Shown in pieces: positions 60,239-64,000 of a stretch of DNA of 64,000 bases. Source of the DNA: Linnemannia elongata (lineage: Eukaryota; Mortierellomycota; Mortierellomycetes; Mortierellales; Mortierellaceae); contig JAXBDG010000016.1 of the NCBI GenBank assembly GCA_036320915.1, forward strand, positions 1,178,001 through 1,242,000, given 5' to 3'. The notes beneath the pieces were generated by a model. It was not told the DNA's origin. It worked only from the letters and a program-made list of their open reading frames with translations, and ran no database searches. The position numbers and the translations under genes are program-made. The stretch's first letter is position 1. Each line of letters opens with the position of its first letter.

Positions 60239-61940
60239 TGTATGAAACTACGAAGGGTTGTTGCTGTCGCTGTTGCTGTTGTTGTTGTTGTTGTTATTAT
60301 CAGCAGGCTGGATTGAAGGATTTTTTTTTAAAAAAACATAACTCTTATAGCTGTTTCGAAATGTGAGCCTACTTTCTAGCTCTTTTGATAAATTGTGTGT
60401 TCGATTTTCACGGCCCACTCGGGCTTACTCCTTGCACCATCACGTATGACCAGAAATGTCTAAATTTGTCTAGTCGCCTTACCATTGAGAGTCTATCAAT
60501 ACTGTAAGTTTGATGTGTATAATATGATCCCTTCCTCTAGAAAACGGATAATTTATTCAACGGCCAAAAGATTCCAAAGCAAAAAGGTTTGATGCGCAAT
60601 AATCCTCTGCACCGTCAATGTAACGCTAGTACTTGTCTGGTAGATCTTCATGGGAACCGTTTATGCAAGGCAAGGACGACGATGCTAACAACTTAGAATG
60701 TATTGTGCATTTCAGGAAAAATTAGTTGTGCTCTTGGCGACGAGCTATCGACATTTGTTGTTTCCCTGTGCCACAAAAAAAATGAAGTGTCACCCATGAC
60801 ACCCCGTTCAAATTTTTTAGATGAAATGTACAATGCAATAGGGCCTACGTGGCACTTTTTTTGGGTTTGAATGCAGAAAGAACCCCTCGTCGTGTCGGTA
60901 TGAGGGCGAAAGTGTTCATAATGCCAACTCGAATTGCGGCTTGTTTTTTGAGATTTCAAGGGGAACTGTTTAAGTAAAACATGGTTGTTTTGCTTCTGCA
61001 AGGCCGAAAATGCTCACAACGTAGGCTCGGCGCTGCGACTCTTTGGGCTGTCATTTTTGGTATGCAGAACTGGCGATGCTGGATTAACCGAACGCGAATT
61101 TAAGGCGCCGGAATACACGCTCATTAGATACCACAAAAGGTGTTACATTTTTTTTTCTTTTTTTCTTTTGAGATACTAGAGACGTGCCCGCAGCCTCACT
61201 CACGGCGGGAGGTGAAAAAAGGGGAAGCACTGGAAGTGTGAGGAAGGGCTCTTTGTTGCTGTCTCAATCTGTGTGGCTGTAAGAACTTATGTCGGTGACA
61301 ACAAACCTAGTATTACAAATATCCGGAACTACACTACGAAGCACTTGCAAAAAACGTGTCAATTGACCTGCCAAAGATTTCGCATTAGCACCTTTGTCTT
61401 TTCTCAGGCCTAGATTCCCCTCTCCAGGCACCACCATACACCCTCTGCCCTGATATTTGCTTTGACTTTTCTGTGACTGTGCTACATCCCTAGGCGCAAA
61501 TGAATTAGAGGGATACGGTTTCTTCACACTTAGGCTTTTATCCGTCTGCTTTCTTCCCGCCTACCTGTTCACTCTTCACCTTTCCTTTAATTCCTAGTCA
61601 GTTCCACTTCAGTTTCCTCGTTTTCCTCTTCTTCACTAATCCTTTCTCTATCCCTTCTGTACCTCTTCTGCACCCCTTCTCTGCCATGTTACACTTTGCC
61701 TTGCTATTCCCTCTGCCTCAATGTTTTGAGCGTTAGCGCCATCATTCGCGGCATAGTAGTAGCTGGAGAATTGTGCTGCAAAGAAGCGTTGATCCATGCA
61801 CTTGTGGTATCTGAGCAAATAAATTGAAAATATGGCCTCACGAATAAACGCTTGTATTGAGCAACAGGCGGGTATGAAGTGACTATATAGCTGAGATAAG
61901 GGTAGGGGTTTGTAACCGTAATACCGAACGTCTGTATTTA
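60239..61940. other. Intergenic with a dispersed repeat
   Basis: No supported gene. A second copy of the dispersed repeat seen at 19322 lies at about 61172-61222 (ACTAGAGACGTGCCCGCAGC ... GGCGGGAGGTGAAAAAAG). The TTG-rich stretch at 60265-60300 is a short microsatellite in front of the preceding gene. Confidence 0.5.
61172..61222 (+). repeat. Dispersed repeat, copy 2
   Basis: On the plus strand this reads ACTAGAGACGTGCCCGCAGC and ends CGGCGGGAGGTGAAAAAAGG, alignable with the minus strand of 19322-19375. It is preceded by a T-rich tract with ACC/GGTGT-like sequence in both copies. Confidence 0.5.
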
Positions 61941-61947
61941 AAGGTAA

Positions 61948-62379
61948 CTAGTGCTGATAGACGAGTCCTCGACTTTGTTTCAGGTGAAGTGGCTTTAAGC
62001 CAGTGCACTTTCCTTCCGTATCCCATGGAGCGCAGTCTTCATTGTCTGGATTATTGATGCATCGGTTGTAGAGCACGTTCCATGAGTTGTCGTAGCAACC
62101 TTGGAACCCCCCTTTGCTACATCCGCTGATGGTATCGCAGCAGGCCTTGGTGTTAATCATGGCACAGCATCTGCAGTAGATATCATTAGCAGCAGATGTG
62201 GCTTGGAGTTGGCATGTAGTAAGGTCGTTTACGGTGTTGGTGTAATCATTCCGGCACTGCCCAACAACTTGTGAACATGTTCCCAAATTGTTAAATGAGG
62301 AAAAGCATGATTGGGCATACGATGTTGAAATCGCATAAAGGACACATGGAAGGATAAGGATCATGCTTGGCTGTTTCAT
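61948..62379 (-). CDS. Small secreted cysteine-rich protein
   Basis: A 143-residue frame from MKQPSMILILPCVLYAISTS. The signal peptide likely ends at SYA-QS. The mature part has about 14 cysteines, including YCRCCAMINTKACCDTISGC, then GCYDN, RCIN and EDCAPW, which suggests a compact disulfide-bonded extracellular protein. The start codon sits one base after a probable leader intron (62488-62381, GTAAGT donor, TATAG acceptor), which argues against the upstream in-frame Met at 62484. A TATATAAATA box on the minus strand lies at about 62595-62604. I do not recognise the family; it is not obviously similar to the protein at 1294. Confidence 0.8.
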   Translation of the reverse strand: MKQPSMILILPCVLYAISTSYAQSCFSSFNNLGTCSQVVGQCRNDYTNTVNDLTTCQLQATSAANDIYCRCCAMINTKACCDTISGCSKGGFQGCYDNSWNVLYNRCINNPDNEDCAPWDTEGKCTGLKPLHLKQSRGLVYQH

Positions 62380-62639
62380 TCTATAATGGGATTGTAATGA
62401 ACAATCAGTGGACTGGAAGTTGAGTAGGATACGAAAGGAGAAATCGAACATATATTTGGAAAGTGTGTGCTGGGGACTTGACACTTACTTGGAAGGATGG
62501 GAAGGCGAAGGATTGGTTTAATAGAACAACGGTTTATATCTGTGTGGGATTGACACTTGGAAGATAGGATGGGAAGTGGAAGTGAGGCTGTCAACTATTT
62601 ATATAGAAATTAACATATCGGCAACAAACTTTCAATTTG

Positions 62640-63110
62640 GTAAGCAGACAAGTGCTCCCATGCCCCTTATTCCCACGCCCAATTCTCAAATTATGCGCTG
62701 TGCAAACAGTCTTCGTTTTTTTTGCTGCTCCCGTCCTTGCACATCCCTATAGCCTCTTCTCTGTTCATGCGTTCTGCATGCTCTCTTTGCTTTTACTACC
62801 AATGCCATCGCATGCTCCCGTGCCCCTTTTTTCCTGCGCTGTGCATACTTTCTTTTCTTTTACTACCCATGCCATCGCATGCTCCCATGCCCCTTTTTTC
62901 ATGCGCTGTGCATACTTTCTTTTCTTTTACTACATTTTGTTCCTGGGGAACATCTTGTTTGAATCCAACGTTGGCGCTTGCGAAAACCATGGTAAAAGAT
63001 AGTTGTGGGAAGTAAAAAGTGGTATGTAGAGTTTAGGGGAGAGGTACCCATGCCATCGCACGCTCCCATGCCCCTTTTTTCATGCGCTGTGCATACTCCA
63101 TGCCCTTCTT
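62640..63110. repeat. Tandem repeats of about 67 bp
   Basis: A unit starting CCATGCCATCGCATGCTCCC and running through TGCCCCTTTTTTC, TGCGCTGTGCATACT and TTTCTTTTCTTTTACTACC occurs at about 62800-62866 and 62867-62933, with a partial copy at about 63047-63100 and more diverged ones from about 62650. Long open frames here only reflect the repeat. Confidence 0.8.
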
Positions 63111-63404
63111 TCTTTCTGATCCGTTCTCAAACTACCCTTGTATCCGTCCTTTCTCTGCTCTTGATGTTCTTTACGTCCCTCCTTACTCTGCCTTGTTTTT
63201 TCCCGTCTTCCTTTGCTTTCTCTCTGCCCCTGATTCACCCCTTATTTTCTTGGTTTCTTCCTTGGGTTTTCCCAGATCTATGCTACAGTTCACCGTTTGA
63301 ATTTGACCGCTCCCAGTACCCATTTTTATCAGCAAGTCCTGAATTTTCTCCCCCTAGATTGTTCTCATTCGTAACTCAATTGGAAATGGCGCATCCCCTG
63401 ATTT

Positions 63405-63785
63405 GTTTTCTCTCTCCTTTCCCAAATAACAACACCTCGATTTGTTTCGTTTCTTTCACGACCCTATTCGCATATATAAAGAAGTCGCACCCACTCAGCA
63501 TCTTCCATCAATAGACATCCTATCCTACCTCAAAAGTCTATACTCCCAACAGCGCGCACAACAACTATTGCAATTACCATCACAGCACCAATCATAAGGG
63601 CTGCCACATAAACAACCTTCTTCACAAAATCCTTGCAAGAACACCACAGAACCCCATCAAGAATACTTACGGTTACGCTCACAAGAAGACCTACACAACC
63701 CAGGTACACACCTGCACAACTTTATCACATCTTTATAAGCCACAGTAATAGGACTTTCGTGACAATATAAGGGGTGACAGTTACT
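63405..63785 (+). promoter_or_regulatory. TATA promoter and leader, second copy
   Basis: A TATATAAAG box lies at 63473-63481. The sequence from CCCAAATAACAA (63421) down to CCTGCACAAC (about 63710) parallels 927-1195 block by block. The leader is followed by the start codon at 63882, about 400 bases below the TATA box. No shared coding sequence follows. Confidence 0.75.
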
Positions 63786-63881
63786 TACTCGTGATTGATC
63801 TAATTCTTCCAATGTGCTTGTCTCGGACCATAGTTTCGACCGCCTTTCAAACCAACTGATTTCATTTCCTAACCGAGAAGC

Positions 63882-64000
63882 CATGAAGTTCTTCGCCGCT
63901 GCCCTCTTTCTTTTTGCCGTCTGCTTGCAGATCGTTACTGCCGTGAGCTGCGCTGGTGCCATGGATAACCTCTATGATCGGGTTAGCGAGAGCAAGAGAT
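63882..64000 (+). CDS. Secreted protein, 5' end only
   Basis: The frame starts MKFFAAALFLFAVCLQIVTA, a clear signal peptide, and continues VSCAGAMDNLYDRVSESKR to the edge of the window. Only about 40 residues are visible, so no family can be given. The start is supported by the signal peptide and by the promoter homologous to that of the secreted-protein gene at 1294. Confidence 0.7.

Noticed and set aside
60361..60430. Weak tRNA-like T-loop (GTGTTCGATTTTCAC)
   Set aside because: Stem pairing fails and no other tRNA arms can be folded.
62637..63514. Several frames of 97-169 codons
   Set aside because: They cross 67-bp tandem repeats and C/T-rich promoter sequence and have no domain.

Overview
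The window reads as nuclear DNA of an early-diverging (zygomycete-grade) fungus, most likely a member of the Mortierellaceae. This is an inference from gene content and style: many short GT-AG introns, pyrimidine-rich gene leaders, frequent poly-A/T tracts, and families such as a sacsin-like/BTB protein, long F-box proteins, an RI-type LRR protein behind a nuclease-like domain, and a TnpB/Fanzor-like gene. No bacterial operons, rRNA, tRNA or CRISPR were found.

Layout. 0.9-1.8 kb: a small secreted Cys-rich protein. 1.9-2.55 kb: nested inverted repeats that cut into a Med15-like (KIX domain) pseudogene at 2.7-3.5 kb. 5.2-14.3 kb: the most striking gene, 18 coding exons and 2377 codons in one uninterrupted frame, joining two AT-hooks, a GATA-like finger, three Tudor-like repeats, two ZZ-like fingers, an extended PHD finger and a second GATA-like finger to an N4/N6-type amino-methyltransferase domain (SHPPY motif). 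14.5-15.4 kb: a large foldback element. 15.6-16.2 kb: a YukJ-family (DUF2278) protein. 16.5-19.4 kb: gene-poor with diverged repeats. 19.5-28.6 kb: a 2907-residue sacsin-like/BTB protein.

31.0-40.3 kb is a mobile-element and decay zone: a MITE, a broken nuclease-like/LRR gene, direct repeats, a decayed TnpB/Fanzor-like gene lying head-to-head with a truncated domain fragment, and a 471-bp element with perfect 141-bp terminal inverted repeats. 41.4-43.4 kb: two adjacent secreted precursors ending in a shared C-terminal peptide motif after a KKR site. 44.7-46.9 kb: an MCM1/SRF-type MADS-box factor. 47.1-51.1 kb: a secreted GH31 alpha-glucosidase with two trefoil domains. 53.3-53.8 kb: a small unknown protein. 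55.1-56.5 kb: an F-box-like protein. 57.5-59.0 kb: an FAD-monooxygenase pseudogene. 59.4-60.2 kb: an unknown protein. 61.9-62.4 kb: a second small secreted Cys-rich protein. 63.9 kb to the end: the start of a third secreted protein, whose promoter and leader are clearly homologous to those of the first gene at the other end of the window.

Exon boundaries were assigned by hand from GT-AG (one GC-AG) signals and checked by reading-frame arithmetic. Family names come from recognised motifs, not from searches.
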